A stretch of DNA of 64,000 bases, from contig NZ_CP025612.1 of NCBI RefSeq assembly GCF_002868735.1, positions 558,001 to 622,000 of the forward strand. Reading direction: 5' to 3'. The position numbers and the translations under genes were made by a program. The stretch is from Niveispirillum cyanobacteriorum. Lineage in GTDB: Bacteria; Pseudomonadota; Alphaproteobacteria; Azospirillales; Azospirillaceae. Below, in pieces: positions 9,622 through 19,983 of this stretch. The notes under the pieces were generated by a model. It was not told the origin of the DNA and searched no databases. It worked only from the letters and a program-made list of their open reading frames with translations. Each line of letters starts with the position of its first letter. Positions within the stretch are counted from its first letter, which is position 1.

Positions 9622-12600
9622 TCACGCCACGCTTACGTTGGAACCTGTACCCGCCTCAGTGCCAGTTGAGCCGGTGCTGCCAGTATTGGAACCTGTACCC
9701 GTCCCGGAACCGGTGGAGCCAGTGCCGCCAGTGTTGGAACCTGTGCCCGTTTCGGTACCGGTGGAACCCGTGCCACCAGTGTTGGAACCTGTACCCGTCC
9801 CGGTACCGGTGGGGCCGGTGCCGCCACTGTTAGAGCCAGTGCCCGTCTCGGTACCGGTGGGGCCGGTGCCGCCGGTATTGGAGCCAGTGCCCGTCTCGGT
9901 ACCGGTGGAACCCGTGCCACCAGTGTTGGAACCTGTACCCGTCTCGGTACCGGTTGCGCCGGTGCTGCCAGTGTTGGAACCTGTACCCGTCCCGGAACCG
10001 GTTGAGCCGGTGCCGCCAGTGTTGGAGCCAGTGCCCGTTTCGGTACCGGTGGGGCCGGTGTTGCCAGTGTTGGAGCCAGTGCTCGTCTCGGTACCGGTGG
10101 GGCCGGTGTTGCCAGTGTTGGAGCCAGTGCTCGTCTCGGTACCGGTTGCGCCGGTGCTGCCGGTGTTGGAGCCGGTGCTCGTCTCGGTACCGGTGGAACC
10201 AGTGCCACCAGTGTTGGAACCTGTACCCGCCTCAGTGCCGGTTGAGCCGGTGCTGCCAGTGTTGGAGCCGGAGCCCGTCTCGGAACCGGTGGAGCCAGTG
10301 CTGCCAGTGTTGGAGCCGGTGCCCGTCCCGGAACCGGTGGAACCCGTGCCACCAGTGTTGGAACCTGTACCCGTCCCGGTACCGGTGGGGCCGGTGCCGC
10401 CACTGTTAGAGCCAGTGCCCGTCTCGGTACCGGTGGGGCCGGTGCCGCCGGTATTGGAGCCAGTGCCCGTCTCGGTACCGGTGGAACCCGTGCCACCAGT
10501 GTTGGAACCTGTACCCGTCTCAGTGCCAGTAGAGCCAGTGCCGCCAGTGTTGGAGCCAGTGCCCGTCTCGGTACCGGTGGAACCCGTGCTGCCGGTGTTG
10601 GAACCTGTACCCGTCTCGGTGCCGGTTGAGCCGGTGCTGCCTGTATTGGAACCAGTGCCCGTCTCGGTGCCGGTTGAGCCGGTGCTGCCAGTGTTGGAAC
10701 CTGTACCCGTCCCGGAACCGGTGGAGCCAGTGCCGCCAGTGTTGGAACCTGTGCCCGTTTCGGTACCGGTGGGGCCGGTGCTGCCGGTATTGGAGCCTGT
10801 ACCCGTCTCGGTGCCGGTCGAGCCAGTGCCGCCAGTGTTGGAACCTGTGCCCGTTTCGGTACCGGTGGGGCCGGTGTTGCCAGTGTTGGAGCCAGTGCTC
10901 GTCTCGGTACCGGTTGCGCCGGTGCTGCCGGTGTTGGAGCCAGTGCCCGTCTCGGTGCCGGTCGAGCCGGTGCTGCCAGTGTTGGAGCCGGTGCTCGTCT
11001 CGGTACCGGTTGAGCCGGTGCTGCCAGTGTTGGAGCCGGAGCCCGTCCCGGAACCGGTTGAGCCGGTGTTGCCAGTGTTGGAGCCGGTGCTGCCAGTGTT
11101 GGAACCTGTACCCGTCCCGGAACCGGTTGAGCCGGTGCCGCCAGTGTTGGAGCCAGTGCCCGTCTCGGTGCCGGTTGAGCCGGTGCTGCCAGTGTTGGAG
11201 CCGGTGCCCGTCCCGAAACCGGTGGAACCCGTGCCACCAGTGTTGGAACCTGTACCCGCCTCAGTGCCGGTCGAGCCGGTGCTGCCAGTGTTGGAGCCGG
11301 TGCCCGTCCCGGAACCGGTGGAGCCAGTGCTGCCAGTGTTGGAGCCGGTGCCCGTCCCGGAACCGGTGGAACCCGTGCCACCAGTGTTGGAACCTGTACC
11401 CGTCCCGGTACCGGTGGGGCCGGTGCCGCCACTGTTAGAGCCAGTACCCGTCCCGGAACCGGTTGAGCCGGTGCCGCCAGTGTTGGAGCCAGTGCTCGTC
11501 TCGGTACCGGTGGAACCCGTGCCACCAGTGTTGGAACCTGTACCCGTCTCAGTGCCAGTAGAGCCAGTGTCGCCAGTGTTGGAGCCAGTGCCCGTCTCGG
11601 TACCGGTGGAACCCGTGCTGCCGGTGTTGGAACCTGTACCCGTCCCGGAACCGGTTGAGCCGGTGCCGCCAGTGTTGGAGCCGGAGCCCGTCTCGGTACC
11701 GGTGGAACCCGTGCCACCAGTGTTGGAGCCTGTACCCGTCTCGGTGCCGGTCGAGCCAGTGCTGCCGGTATTGGAACCTGTACCCGTCTCGGTACCGGTT
11801 GCGCCGGTGCTGCCAGTGTTGGAACCTGTACCCGTCCCGGAACCGGTTGAGCCGGTGCCGCCAGTGTTGGAGCCAGTGCCCGTCTCGATGCCGGTAGAGC
11901 CGGAGCCACCAGTGTTAGAGCCAGTGCCCGTCTCGGTACCGGTTGAGCCGGTGCTGCCAGTGTTGGAACCTGTACCCGTCCCGGAACCGGTTGAGCCGGT
12001 GTTGCCAGTGTTGGAGCCGGTGCTCGTCTCGGTACCGGTTGAGCCGGTGCTGCCAGTGTTGGAGCCGGAGCCCGTTTCGGTACCGGTGGGGCCGGTGCTG
12101 CCAGTGTTGGAGCCGGTGCCCGTCCCGGAACCGGTGGAACCCGTGCCACCAGTGTTGGAACCTGTACCCGTCCCGGTACCGGTGGGGCCGGTGCCGCCAC
12201 TGTTAGAGCCAGTACCCGTCCCGGAACCGGTTGAGCCGGTGCCGCCAGTGTTGGAGCCGGAGCCCGTCTCGGTACCGGTGGAACCCGTGCCACCAGTGTT
12301 GGAACCTGTACCCGTCTCAGTGCCAGTAGAGCCAGTGCCGCCAGTGTTGGAGCCAGTGCCCGTCTCGGTACCGGTGGAACCCGTGCTGCCGGTGTTGGAA
12401 CCTGTACCCGTCTCGGTGCCGGTTGAGCCGGTGCTGCCTGTATTGGAACCAGTGCCCGTCTCGGTGCCGGTTGAGCCGGTGCTGCCAGTGTTGGAACCTG
12501 TACCCGTCCCGGAACCGGTGGAGCCAGTGCCGCCAGTGTTGGAACCTGTGCCCGTTTCGGTACCGGTGGGGCCGGTGTTGCCAGTGTTGGAGCCAGTGCT

Positions 12601-15600
12601 CGTCTCGGTACCGGTTGCGCCGGTGCTGCCGGTGTTGGAGCCAGTGCCCGTCTCGGTGCCGGTCGAGCCGGTGCTGCCAGTGTTGGAGCCGGTGCTCGTC
12701 TCGGTACCGGTTGAGCCGGTGCTGCCAGTGTTGGAGCCGGAGCCCGTCCCGGAACCGGTTGAGCCGGTGTTGCCAGTGTTGGAGCCGGTGCTCGTCTCGG
12801 TACCGGTTGCGCCGGTGCTGCCAGTGTTGGAACCTGTACCCGTCCCGGAACCGGTTGAGCCGGTGCCGCCAGTGTTGGAGCCAGTGCCCGTCTCGGTGCC
12901 GGTTGAGCCGGTGCTGCCAGTGTTGGAGCCGGTGCCCGTCCCGAAACCGGTGGAACCCGTGCCACCAGTGTTGGAACCTGTACCCGCCTCAGTGCCGGTC
13001 GAGCCGGTGCTGCCAGTGTTGGAGCCGGTGCCCGTCCCGGAACCGGTGGAGCCAGTGCTGCCAGTGTTGGAGCCGGTACCCGTCCCGGTACCGGTGGGGC
13101 CGGTGCTGCCAGTGTTGGAACCTGTACCCGTCCCGGAACCGGTTGAGCCGGTGCCGCCAGTGTTGGAGCCGGAGCCCGTCTCGGTACCGGTGGAACCCGT
13201 GCCACCAGTGTTGGAACCTGTACCCGTCTCAGTGCCGGTTGAGCCTTTGCCGCCGGTGTTAGAGCCAGTGCCCGTCTCGGTACCGGTGGAACCCGTGCTG
13301 CCGGTATTGGAGCCGGTGCTCGTCTCGGTACCGGTGGAACCCGTGCTGCCGGTATTGGAGCCAGTGCCCGTCTCGGTACCGGTGGAACCCGTGCTGCCGG
13401 TATTGGAGCCGGTGCTCGTCTCGGTACCGGTGGAACCCGTGCCACCAGTGTTGGAGCCGGTGCTCGTCTCGGTACCGGTGGAGCCGGTGCTGCCAGTGTT
13501 GGAGCCGGAGCCCGTCTCGGTACCGGTGGAACCCGTGCTGCCGGTATTGGAGCCGGTGCTCGTCTCGGTACCGGTGGAACCCGTGCTGCCGGTATTGGAG
13601 CCGGTGCTCGTCTCGGTACCGGTGGAACCCGTGCTGCCGGTATTGGAGCCGGTGCTCGTCTCGGTACCGGTGGAACCCGTGCTGCCGGTATTGGAGCCGG
13701 CACCCGTCTCGGTACCGGTGGAACCCGTGCTGCCAGTGTTGGAGCCAGTGCCCGTCTCGGTGCCGGTCGAGCCCGTGCTGCCAGTGTTGGAGCCAGTGCC
13801 CGTCTCGGAGCCGGTCGAGCCAGTGCTGCCAGTGTTGGAGCCTGTACCCGTCTCGGTGCCGGTAGAGCCTGTGCTGCCGGTGTTGGAGCCAGTGCCTGTC
13901 TCGGTACCGGTCGAGCCAGTGCTGCCGGTGTTGGAGCCAGTGCCTGTCTCGGTACCGGTCGAGCCAGTGCTGCCGGTGTTGGTTCCAGTACCCGTCTCGG
14001 TACCGGTCGAGCCGGTGCCGCCGGTGTTGGCACCGGTGCCTGTCTCGGAGCCGGTCGAGCCAGTGCTGCCGGTGTTGGTTCCAGTACCCGTCTCGGTACC
14101 GGTCGAGCCGGTGCCGCCGGTGTTGGAGCCTGTACCCGTCTCGGTGCCGGTAGAGCCAGTGCTGCCGGTGTTGGAGCCAGTGCCCGTCTCGGTACCGGTG
14201 GAACCCGTGCCACCAGTGTTGGAACCTGTACCCGTCTCGGTACCGGTCGAGCCGGTGCCGCCAGTGTTGGAGCCGGTGCCCGTCTCGGTACCGGTTGCGC
14301 CGGTGCTGCCAGTGTTGGAGCCAGTTCCCGTCTCGGAACCGGTGGAACCCGTGCTGCCAGTGTTGGAGCCAGTTCCCGTGTCGGTGCCGGTGGAACCCGT
14401 GCCACCAGTGTTGGAGCCGGTACCCGTGTCGGTGCCGGTGGAACCCGTGCCACCAGTGTTGGAGCCAGTGCCCGTCTCGGTGCCGGTAGAGCCTGTGCTG
14501 CCGGTGTTGGAGCCAGTGCCTGTCTCGGTGCCGGTCGAGCCGGTGCCGCCGGTGTTGGCACCGGTGCCCGTCTCGGTACCGGTGGAGCCGGTGCTTCCGG
14601 TGTTGGAGCCAGGGCCCGTCTCGGTACCGGTCGAGCCAGTGCTGCCGGTGTTGGTTCCAGTACCCGTCTCGGTACCGGTCGAGCCGGTGCCGCCGGTGTT
14701 GGCACCGGTGCCTGTCTCGGAGCCGGTCGAGCCAGTGCTGCCGGTGTTGGAGCCTGTACCCGTCTCGGTACCGGTCGAGCCGGTGCCGCCGGTGTTGGAG
14801 CCTGTACCCGTCTCGGTGCCGGTAGAGCCAGTGCTGCCGGTGTTGGAGCCAGTGCCCGTCTCGGTACCGGTGGAACCCGTGCCACCAGTGTTGGAACCTG
14901 TACCCGTCTCGGTACCGGTCGAGCCGGTGCCGCCAGTGTTGGAGCCGGTGCCCGTCTCGGTACCGGTTGCGCCGGTGCTGCCAGTGTTGGAGCCAGTTCC
15001 CGTCTCGGAACCGGTGGAACCCGTGCTGCCAGTGTTGGAGCCAGTTCCCGTGTCGGTGCCGGTGGAACCCGTGCCACCAGTGTTGGAGCCGGTACCCGTG
15101 TCGGTGCCGGTGGAACCCGTGCCACCAGTGTTGGAGCCAGTGCCCGTCTCGGTGCCGGTAGAGCCTGTGCTGCCGGTGTTGGAGCCAGTGCCTGTCTCGG
15201 TGCCGGTCGAGCCGGTGCCGCCGGTGTTGGCACCGGTGCCCGTCTCGGTACCGGTGGAGCCGGTGCTTCCGGTGTTGGAGCCAGGGCCCGTCTCGGTACC
15301 GGTCGAGCCTGTGCTGCCGGTGTTGGAGCCAGGGCCCGTCCCGGTACCGGTCGAGCCGGTGCCGCCGGTGTTGGTTTCAGTGCCCGTCTCGGTGCCGGTT
15401 GAGCCAGTGCTTCCGGTGTTGGAGCCAGTGCCTGTCTCGGTACCGGTCGAGCCAGTGCTGCCGGTGTTGGTGCCGGTGCCCGTGTCGGTGCCGGTAGAGC
15501 CTGTGCTGCCAGTGTTGGAGCCGGAGCCCGTCTCGGTACCGGTGGAACCAGTGCCACCAGTGTTGGAACCTGTACCCGCCTCAGTGCCGGTCGAGCCGGT

Positions 15601-16386
15601 GCTGCCAGTGTTGGAGCCGGTGCCCGTCCCGGAACCGGTGGAGCCAGTGCTGCCAGTGTTGGAGCCGGTGCTCGTCCCGGAACCGGTGGAGCCAGTGCTG
15701 CCAGTGTTGGAGCCGGTGCTCGTCCCGGAACCGGTGGAACCCGTGTCGCCAGTATTGGAGCCAGTGCCCGTCACAGTGCCGGTAGAGCCTGTACCCGTCC
15801 CGGTGCCTGTACCTGTCTCACCCGCGGTCGTTTGTGCTGTCACGGTGCCAGGGGTGGCGAAGTTGGTGGATTCGGCGGGGGCAGCGGCGCTACGGATGGC
15901 GGTAGAGCTGGTTTGTGCGTCGGTGGCGCCAGACTGTGCAACGAAAGATTGGGATGGTGTGACCACCTGGCCGTTGTCGGCAAGCGAGGGGGGGGTCGCG
16001 TCGGTGACCTGGGCGAAGGCAGCGCCGCCGCCGACATCCACCATTCCGATACCACCCTGATCTGCGATCACGTCCGTGCCAGTGGCGACGGGCTGACTGA
16101 AATCGCCGATGGCGGCGGTTCCGGTCGGCGCGGAGCCGCTGCCCCCTGGTGTCACGGGTGCCAGGGAAGCGATACCGCCGGTGAAGCTTTCACCGATCCC
16201 GCCTTCCTGCTGGCTTCCATGATGCACGGTCCCCAGATAGGCCTGACCCTGCTGCGTCTGGCGCACGGTTTCGGCGACGGGGCGCTCTAGGGCCTTCAGG
16301 GGGCGGTCGGGCGCATCGGCGACGCTTTCCCGCACGAAGGTGGCCTTGGGGGCGGGGGTGGGCTTGTCGCCGTTGGACAGGGCCAT
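9622..16386 (-). CDS. Giant type I-secreted adhesin, N-terminal part (truncated by IS66)
   Basis: This frame encodes 2,254 residues and stops at a TGA supplied by the IS end, finishing …GSNVSVA. The start ATG at 16,386 has a GGAGATA ribosome site about 5 bases upstream. Residues 1-180 are non-repetitive and lack a Sec signal peptide, as expected for a type I substrate. The rest is about 128 tandem 16-residue units of the type [16 protein letters not shown], a long, probably unstructured, uncharged-to-acidic stalk. It lies 73 bp downstream of the HlyD-type gene in the same operon. The C-terminal secretion signal belongs to the severed part, so this product is probably not exported by the normal route. 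No obvious LapG-type TAAG cleavage site is visible near the N-terminus. Confidence 0.9.
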   Translation of the reverse strand: MALSNGDKPTPAPKATFVRESVADAPDRPLKALERPVAETVRQTQQGQAYLGTVHHGSQQEGGIGESFTGGIASLAPVTPGGSGSAPTGTAAIGDFSQPVATGTDVIADQGGIGMVDVGGGAAFAQVTDATPPSLADNGQVVTPSQSFVAQSGATDAQTSSTAIRSAAAPAESTNFATPGTVTAQTTAGETGTGTGTGTGSTGTVTGTGSNTGDTGSTGSGTSTGSNTGSTGSTGSGTSTGSNTGSTGSTGSGTGTGSNTGSTGSTGTEAGTGSNTGGTGSTGTETGSGSNTGSTGSTGTDTGTGTNTGSTGSTGTETGTGSNTGSTGSTGTETGTETNTGGTGSTGTGTGPGSNTGSTGSTGTETGPGSNTGSTGSTGTETGTGANTGGTGSTGTETGTGSNTGSTGSTGTETGTGSNTGGTGSTGTDTGTGSNTGGTGSTGTDTGTGSNTGSTGSTGSETGTGSNTGSTGATGTETGTGSNTGGTGSTGTETGTGSNTGGTGSTGTETGTGSNTGSTGSTGTETGTGSNTGGTGSTGTETGTGSNTGSTGSTGSETGTGANTGGTGSTGTETGTGTNTGSTGSTGTETGPGSNTGSTGSTGTETGTGANTGGTGSTGTETGTGSNTGSTGSTGTETGTGSNTGGTGSTGTDTGTGSNTGGTGSTGTDTGTGSNTGSTGSTGSETGTGSNTGSTGATGTETGTGSNTGGTGSTGTETGTGSNTGGTGSTGTETGTGSNTGSTGSTGTETGTGSNTGGTGSTGTETGTGTNTGSTGSTGSETGTGANTGGTGSTGTETGTGTNTGSTGSTGTETGTGSNTGSTGSTGTETGTGSNTGSTGSTGTETGTGSNTGSTGSTGSETGTGSNTGSTGSTGTETGTGSNTGSTGSTGTETGAGSNTGSTGSTGTETSTGSNTGSTGSTGTETSTGSNTGSTGSTGTETSTGSNTGSTGSTGTETGSGSNTGSTGSTGTETSTGSNTGGTGSTGTETSTGSNTGSTGSTGTETGTGSNTGSTGSTGTETSTGSNTGSTGSTGTETGTGSNTGGKGSTGTETGTGSNTGGTGSTGTETGSGSNTGGTGSTGSGTGTGSNTGSTGPTGTGTGTGSNTGSTGSTGSGTGTGSNTGSTGSTGTEAGTGSNTGGTGSTGFGTGTGSNTGSTGSTGTETGTGSNTGGTGSTGSGTGTGSNTGSTGATGTETSTGSNTGNTGSTGSGTGSGSNTGSTGSTGTETSTGSNTGSTGSTGTETGTGSNTGSTGATGTETSTGSNTGNTGPTGTETGTGSNTGGTGSTGSGTGTGSNTGSTGSTGTETGTGSNTGSTGSTGTETGTGSNTGSTGSTGTETGTGSNTGGTGSTGTETGTGSNTGGTGSTGTETGSGSNTGGTGSTGSGTGTGSNSGGTGPTGTGTGTGSNTGGTGSTGSGTGTGSNTGSTGPTGTETGSGSNTGSTGSTGTETSTGSNTGNTGSTGSGTGTGSNTGSTGSTGTETGTGSNTGGSGSTGIETGTGSNTGGTGSTGSGTGTGSNTGSTGATGTETGTGSNTGSTGSTGTETGTGSNTGGTGSTGTETGSGSNTGGTGSTGSGTGTGSNTGSTGSTGTETGTGSNTGDTGSTGTETGTGSNTGGTGSTGTETSTGSNTGGTGSTGSGTGTGSNSGGTGPTGTGTGTGSNTGGTGSTGSGTGTGSNTGSTGSTGSGTGTGSNTGSTGSTGTEAGTGSNTGGTGSTGFGTGTGSNTGSTGSTGTETGTGSNTGGTGSTGSGTGTGSNTGSTGSNTGNTGSTGSGTGSGSNTGSTGSTGTETSTGSNTGSTGSTGTETGTGSNTGSTGATGTETSTGSNTGNTGPTGTETGTGSNTGGTGSTGTETGTGSNTGSTGPTGTETGTGSNTGGTGSTGSGTGTGSNTGSTGSTGTETGTGSNTGSTGSTGTETGTGSNTGSTGSTGTETGTGSNTGGTGSTGTETGTGSNTGGTGSTGTETGTGSNTGGTGPTGTETGTGSNSGGTGPTGTGTGTGSNTGGTGSTGSGTGTGSNTGSTGSTGSETGSGSNTGSTGSTGTEAGTGSNTGGTGSTGTETSTGSNTGSTGATGTETSTGSNTGNTGPTGTETSTGSNTGNTGPTGTETGTGSNTGGTGSTGSGTGTGSNTGSTGATGTETGTGSNTGGTGSTGTETGTGSNTGGTGPTGTETGTGSNSGGTGPTGTGTGTGSNTGGTGSTGTETGTGSNTGGTGSTGSGTGTGSNTGSTGSTGTEAGTGSNVSVA
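9637..9644. repeat. Right target-site duplication of the IS66 element (GTTGGAAC)
   Basis: Perfect copy of 6,956-6,963. Deleting 6,964-9,644 joins codon frames 0 and 1 modulo 3 correctly and restores an uninterrupted adhesin reading frame. Confidence 0.95.
10410..13080 (-). repeat. Second higher-order duplication inside the 48-bp array
   Basis: A run of units starting near 10,410 reappears starting near 12,200, offset about 1.8 kb (1,797 bp between matching markers at 10,626 and 12,423). The rare order with CTGCCTGTATTGGAACC is preserved. The offset is a multiple of three but not of 48, because a short irregular unit lies between the copies. Confidence 0.7.
13980..15307 (-). repeat. 672-bp higher-order duplication inside the 48-bp array
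   Basis: The block at about 13,980-14,650 recurs almost unchanged at about 14,652-15,307, offset exactly 672 bp (14 units). Rare variants such as the GTTCCAG, GGCACCGG and CCAGTTCCC units are shared in the same order, and the copies diverge after 15,307. This is a segmental duplication of 14 units rather than unit-by-unit homogenisation. Confidence 0.85.
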
Positions 16387-16459
16387 GGGGGTATCTCCAG
16401 CCGAGAAGAGGTGGGGCGGGGGAGCCGGAAGGGCGTTGCGCGTGGGGGCAAGGATTGAA

Positions 16460-17794
16460 TCAGCGTTCGCGGAATGCGCCGTCGATCGTCGTGTAAACCG
16501 GCTTCAGCAGGTACTGGATCAGCGACTTCTCACCCGTGGTGATGTCGGCCTGTACCGTCATGCCGGGGACCAGCACATGGTGGAGGTCGGCATTGCCGAC
16601 ATGGTTTGTGCCCAGCCGCACACGGGCCTGATAATAAGGCTGCTTCTGTTCATCCAGGAAGGTGGTAGGCGAGACGCTTTCCAGTTTGCCTTCCACGCGC
16701 CCGAACCGCGTGTAGTCGAAGGCCTGGATCTTCACCTTCACCGGCTGTCCGACCTTGACGAAGCCAATATCGCGCGGGGATACGCGCACATCGGCGACCA
16801 GTTCGTCATCCACGGGCACCAGCCGCGCCACAACACCACCAGGGGAAATGACACCACCAACGGTCTTCACCGGCAGTTCTTGCACGATGCCGCGGGCCGG
16901 CGCGGTGGAGACAAGGCGTTCGACCCGATCCTCCTGACCGTCCAGCATCTTTTCAAGTTCCGCCAGCTCGGTATTGACCGCGCCCAGCTTGTCCAGCGCT
17001 TCCTGGCGAAGCCGGCCGTCCAGCTCTGCCAGTCGGGAGGCATTGCCGTTCAGGTTGCTGCGCGTGCCGGCGATGATGCCTTCGAGCCGCTGCCGCTCCG
17101 ACATGGCGGCGGCACGTTCCCGTTCCGCCTCGATCAGCAGCAGTTTGGAGTTCAGCCCCTTCTCAACCAGATCGGCGCGCAGCGCTACCTTGCTTTCGGC
17201 AAAACCAAGGTTGGTATTGACGCTGGCCAGTTGCGCCTGGCTGGATTGCAGCAGGGAGCGCAACTCTTGTGCCTGATCGGCCAGGATTTTGCGCTGGTTG
17301 TCCCGTGCCTCGATCTGACTTGCCAACAGGCGGGCATTCTCGGCCATCAGGTCGGGATTATCGCTGAAGGCGGAGAAGTCGGGTTCTCGCCCGTCGGCAA
17401 AGGCGCTCAGACGTTCGGCCTGGGCCCGCAGCGCCCGCTGCCGGACCAGCATCTGGTCGCGGCTGGACTGGGTGGCGGCCCCTTGGAAGCGCAGCAGCGG
17501 CTGGCCGGGCTCCACCAGTTCGCCCTGACGGACCAGCATCTCGGCGACGATACCGCCCTCCAGATGCTGCACAGTCTGCACGGCACCCGCAGGCACGATC
17601 TCTCCGAAGGAGACGGCGACTTCCTGAACGGGGGTCAGGGAGGCCCAGGCGACGAAGGCGGCGACGCTGACGCCGGACAACAGGATGGCGGCGCGGGTCA
17701 GGGGGCGAACGCCGGGATCTTCAACCATCTCGTCCGTGGCGAAGGGGGCCCGCATGGCGGGTGCGGGCATGGACAGGGTGTGGGCGGTGCGCAT
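16460..17794 (-). CDS. HlyD family periplasmic adaptor (membrane fusion protein) of a type I secretion system
   Basis: A 444-residue inner-membrane-anchored adaptor linking the ABC transporter to an outer-membrane TolC-like channel. A short cytoplasmic N-terminus precedes one membrane helix (about 33-55, [19 protein letters not shown]). A lipoyl-like half-motif ([24 protein letters not shown]), a long central coiled coil (about 110-290) and the returning lipoyl and beta-barrel region ([34 protein letters not shown]) follow. The order and length are standard for HlyD/LapC-type proteins. Its ATG overlaps the stop of the upstream ABC gene (TGATG), so the two are translationally coupled. The giant substrate gene follows after 73 bp. 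No outer-membrane partner gene is visible in the window. Confidence 0.93.
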   Translation of the reverse strand: MRTAHTLSMPAPAMRAPFATDEMVEDPGVRPLTRAAILLSGVSVAAFVAWASLTPVQEVAVSFGEIVPAGAVQTVQHLEGGIVAEMLVRQGELVEPGQPLLRFQGAATQSSRDQMLVRQRALRAQAERLSAFADGREPDFSAFSDNPDLMAENARLLASQIEARDNQRKILADQAQELRSLLQSSQAQLASVNTNLGFAESKVALRADLVEKGLNSKLLLIEAERERAAAMSERQRLEGIIAGTRSNLNGNASRLAELDGRLRQEALDKLGAVNTELAELEKMLDGQEDRVERLVSTAPARGIVQELPVKTVGGVISPGGVVARLVPVDDELVADVRVSPRDIGFVKVGQPVKVKIQAFDYTRFGRVEGKLESVSPTTFLDEQKQPYYQARVRLGTNHVGNADLHHVLVPGMTVQADITTGEKSLIQYLLKPVYTTIDGAFRER

Positions 17795-19983
17795 CAGATC
17801 ATCCCCTTCGGAATACGGTCCCGGACCTTGTCCGCGGTGCCGAAATAGCGAGTGGTGCCGTGTTCCAGGATCAGCACCTTGTCGGCGATCCCCAGATGGC
17901 TGCGGCGGTGGGTGGCGAAGAAGACGGTTGCCTGCTGGCGCAGCGTCTCGATAGCTGACATGAAGGCGAACTCGCCCTCGAAATCGAAGCCACTGATCGG
18001 CTCGTCCAGCAAGACCAGCGGGGCATGGCGCAGATAGGCGCGGGCCAGCGACAGGCGGGCCTGGACAGCCGTCGGCAGCGGCTTTTCATGCAGGTCGAAG
18101 CGGGTATGAAGCCCATCCTTCAACCGGCGAACCGCCTCCAGCGCACCCGCCCTGTCCAGCGCGTCCATCAGTTCATTATCGCTAGCGGTGGGGGCAGCTA
18201 GGCGCAGATTATCGGCCAGCGTACCCTGGAAGAACTGTGGGACCTGCGTGACAAAGGCGATGGAGCGGCGTAGTTGCACCGGATCGAACTGCCGGATGTC
18301 GCGTCCATCGATCCGGATGGAGCCGCCCTGCGGTGTGTAAAGGCCGCTGACCAGCTTCAGCAGGGTGGATTTGCCACCACCGCAGCGGCCGACCACGGCC
18401 ACTACTTCCCGCGGGGCCACGTCGAAGGACAGATTCCCCAGCACCGGTTCGGACTCCCGGCCATAGCGGAAGGTGACACGATTGAAGGTGACACGGCCTT
18501 CGATTTGTCCACCCCGGTTGGGGCGCGCAGCCTCTGACCTTTCCGGCGAAGTGGCCATCAGCGTTTCGATCTGCTTCATGGAGGAGCGGATCTGGGTGAC
18601 GCGGGCGCTGGCCGTAAAGGCGGCCTGTAAGGGACCCAGCATGCGCCAGACCAGCATCATGCAGGCAATCAATCCACCGGTGGACAGGCTTCCGGCCATC
18701 ACCTGATGAATGCCGGTTAGCAGCGTGGCCAGGGCGGTCAGCGTACCCATCATAACACTGATGGTGGCCACCGTTGCCGCCGCCTGGGAATGGTTCAGGT
18801 TGGCTGCCGCTGCTTCCCGCACCACATTGGCATAGCGCTGACGCCAGATATCCAGGTCACCCAGGATGCGGATGGCCTTCATGCGCTCGATGATTTCCAG
18901 TGCCAGTTCCTGACGGCGTGCATTGGCGATGGCCGAACGGGTGACACGCTGCTGGATGATAGCATTGGCGATGGCGGCCACAATGGCATAGACGCCCACC
19001 GCCACCAGCGGGACAAGGCCCAGCCAGCCGCCCATGGCGAAAATAGCCCCGATGAACAGGAACATGAAAGGCAGATCCATGCAGGCCTGTGCCAGTGGAC
19101 CGGTGAGCAGGTCGCGTACCCGGTCGATATCACGCACGCGGGCCAACTGTGCCGCGATGGAAACACGTTCGGTCATGGCACTGGGCAGGGCCAGAAGCCG
19201 CCCCAGCACAGCATTGCCCACCAGATAGCCTAGCCGTGCGCCAGCATGGGCCATGGTCCGGCTGCGGGTCCGGCGGATTATCAGTTCAAGCAGGCATGCC
19301 CCGATAGCCCCAACGCCCAGCATGACCAACAGATCCGGCTGATTGGCGGCAATGACTTTGTCATAGACAGACATCACGAACAGGGGGTTCGCCAGAGCAA
19401 GCGCATTGGCCAGCAATGTCAGCAACAGCGAGACCACCACCAGCGGCATGCCTTCGGATATGCGCGCGCGCAGCCATGGCTGCTTGTCGCCACTTGCCGC
19501 GCCGGATGGGGGCGCCAAGACGACAACCATGCCGGCGTCCAGACCTTCCTTCCGTTCCGTCCGGAACGCGCCACCGCCTTCCTGCGGCTGCAGAATGGTC
19601 AGCTGATGACCGTGCGATTCCACCAGCAGCGGGGCGCCGCTGACCGGTAGGTAGAGCAGGGGCAGACGCCGGTCGCGCCGCGTACCGTGCAGCCGGGCCA
19701 GTGTCTTCGGGCTGAAATGCCCGCCCGCCTGCACCATGGCACTGAAACCCAACCGGCCCAGCACGTCACGCAGGTCGTCCGCCGGGTCTAAGCCGGGTGC
19801 AACCGGCATCGCTTCTGCCACCTGCCGGGCCGTCACCGGCCAGCCCAGGTGCTTCAGCAGCAGTGAAAGACCTTCAAAACACGGGGTCATATCGGGGGAT
19901 GCGGCAGCCGTGGCGGTTGCGGCATCGGCGCCCCAGATGAAATCAGGGGGGCGGGTGTTGGTAGCCTCCAGTGACAGGGTCAT
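17794..19983 (-). CDS. Type I secretion ABC transporter subunit with N-terminal C39-like domain
   Basis: A 729-residue permease-ATPase for export of the adjacent giant protein. Residues about 30-150 resemble the C39-peptidase-like domain that binds unfolded substrates in HlyB-type exporters, and no convincing catalytic Cys/His pair is present. Six membrane helices lie at about 175-430. The nucleotide-binding domain has Walker A GRCGGGKST, Walker B VLLDEP with the catalytic Glu, and an H-loop (ATHRRS). The signature segment before ARAYL reads LPTAVQ instead of LSGGQ. It is coupled to the upstream ABC gene by an ATGA overlap and to hlyD by TGATG. The pairing suggests a heterodimeric transporter, which is an inference. 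Confidence 0.9.
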   Translation of the reverse strand: MTLSLEATNTRPPDFIWGADAATATAAASPDMTPCFEGLSLLLKHLGWPVTARQVAEAMPVAPGLDPADDLRDVLGRLGFSAMVQAGGHFSPKTLARLHGTRRDRRLPLLYLPVSGAPLLVESHGHQLTILQPQEGGGAFRTERKEGLDAGMVVVLAPPSGAASGDKQPWLRARISEGMPLVVVSLLLTLLANALALANPLFVMSVYDKVIAANQPDLLVMLGVGAIGACLLELIIRRTRSRTMAHAGARLGYLVGNAVLGRLLALPSAMTERVSIAAQLARVRDIDRVRDLLTGPLAQACMDLPFMFLFIGAIFAMGGWLGLVPLVAVGVYAIVAAIANAIIQQRVTRSAIANARRQELALEIIERMKAIRILGDLDIWRQRYANVVREAAAANLNHSQAAATVATISVMMGTLTALATLLTGIHQVMAGSLSTGGLIACMMLVWRMLGPLQAAFTASARVTQIRSSMKQIETLMATSPERSEAARPNRGGQIEGRVTFNRVTFRYGRESEPVLGNLSFDVAPREVVAVVGRCGGGKSTLLKLVSGLYTPQGGSIRIDGRDIRQFDPVQLRRSIAFVTQVPQFFQGTLADNLRLAAPTASDNELMDALDRAGALEAVRRLKDGLHTRFDLHEKPLPTAVQARLSLARAYLRHAPLVLLDEPISGFDFEGEFAFMSAIETLRQQATVFFATHRRSHLGIADKVLILEHGTTRYFGTADKVRDRIPKGMI

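Larger units (their letters stand above)
6964..9636 (+). mobile_element. Complete IS66-family insertion sequence (2,673 bp) with tnpA-tnpB-tnpC
   Basis: The left end begins GTAAGCG at 6,964 and the right end finishes with its complement CGCTTAC at 9,636, the terminal sequence typical of IS66-family elements. The inverted repeats match perfectly over 7 bp and only partly beyond. The element carries the family's three genes in order on the plus strand. It is flanked by the perfect 8-bp direct repeat GTTGGAAC, the family's usual duplication length. It lies antisense to the adhesin it interrupts. All three genes are open and look intact, so the element may still be active. Confidence 0.96.
9637..15807 (-). 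repeat. Long 48-bp tandem repeat array (16-residue Gly/Thr/Ser/Asn units)
   Basis: Roughly 128 units of 48 bp, all in frame, mostly varying at ET/DT/SGT, GS/GT and STG/GTG/NTG positions. At least one irregular short unit (7 residues, around 11,068-11,110) breaks the period. The array is low-complexity and open in several frames on both strands, so it produces very long antisense shadow frames rich in Val/Pro/Glu or Ala/Pro/Arg. These are not genes. Confidence 0.93.

Noticed and set aside
9633-15557. A 1,974-codon minus-strand frame of Ala/Pro/Arg repeats
   Set aside because: It is an alternative phase of the same low-complexity array; the GTGSNTG phase connects to the real N-terminus and to the Ig-like domains.
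9242-16060. A 2,272-codon plus-strand open frame rich in Val/Pro/Glu across the 48-bp repeats
   Set aside because: It is antisense to the adhesin repeat and begins inside tnpC in another frame. It stays open only because the 48-bp unit lacks stops in that phase. The minus-strand frame has the proper start, ribosome site and operon.
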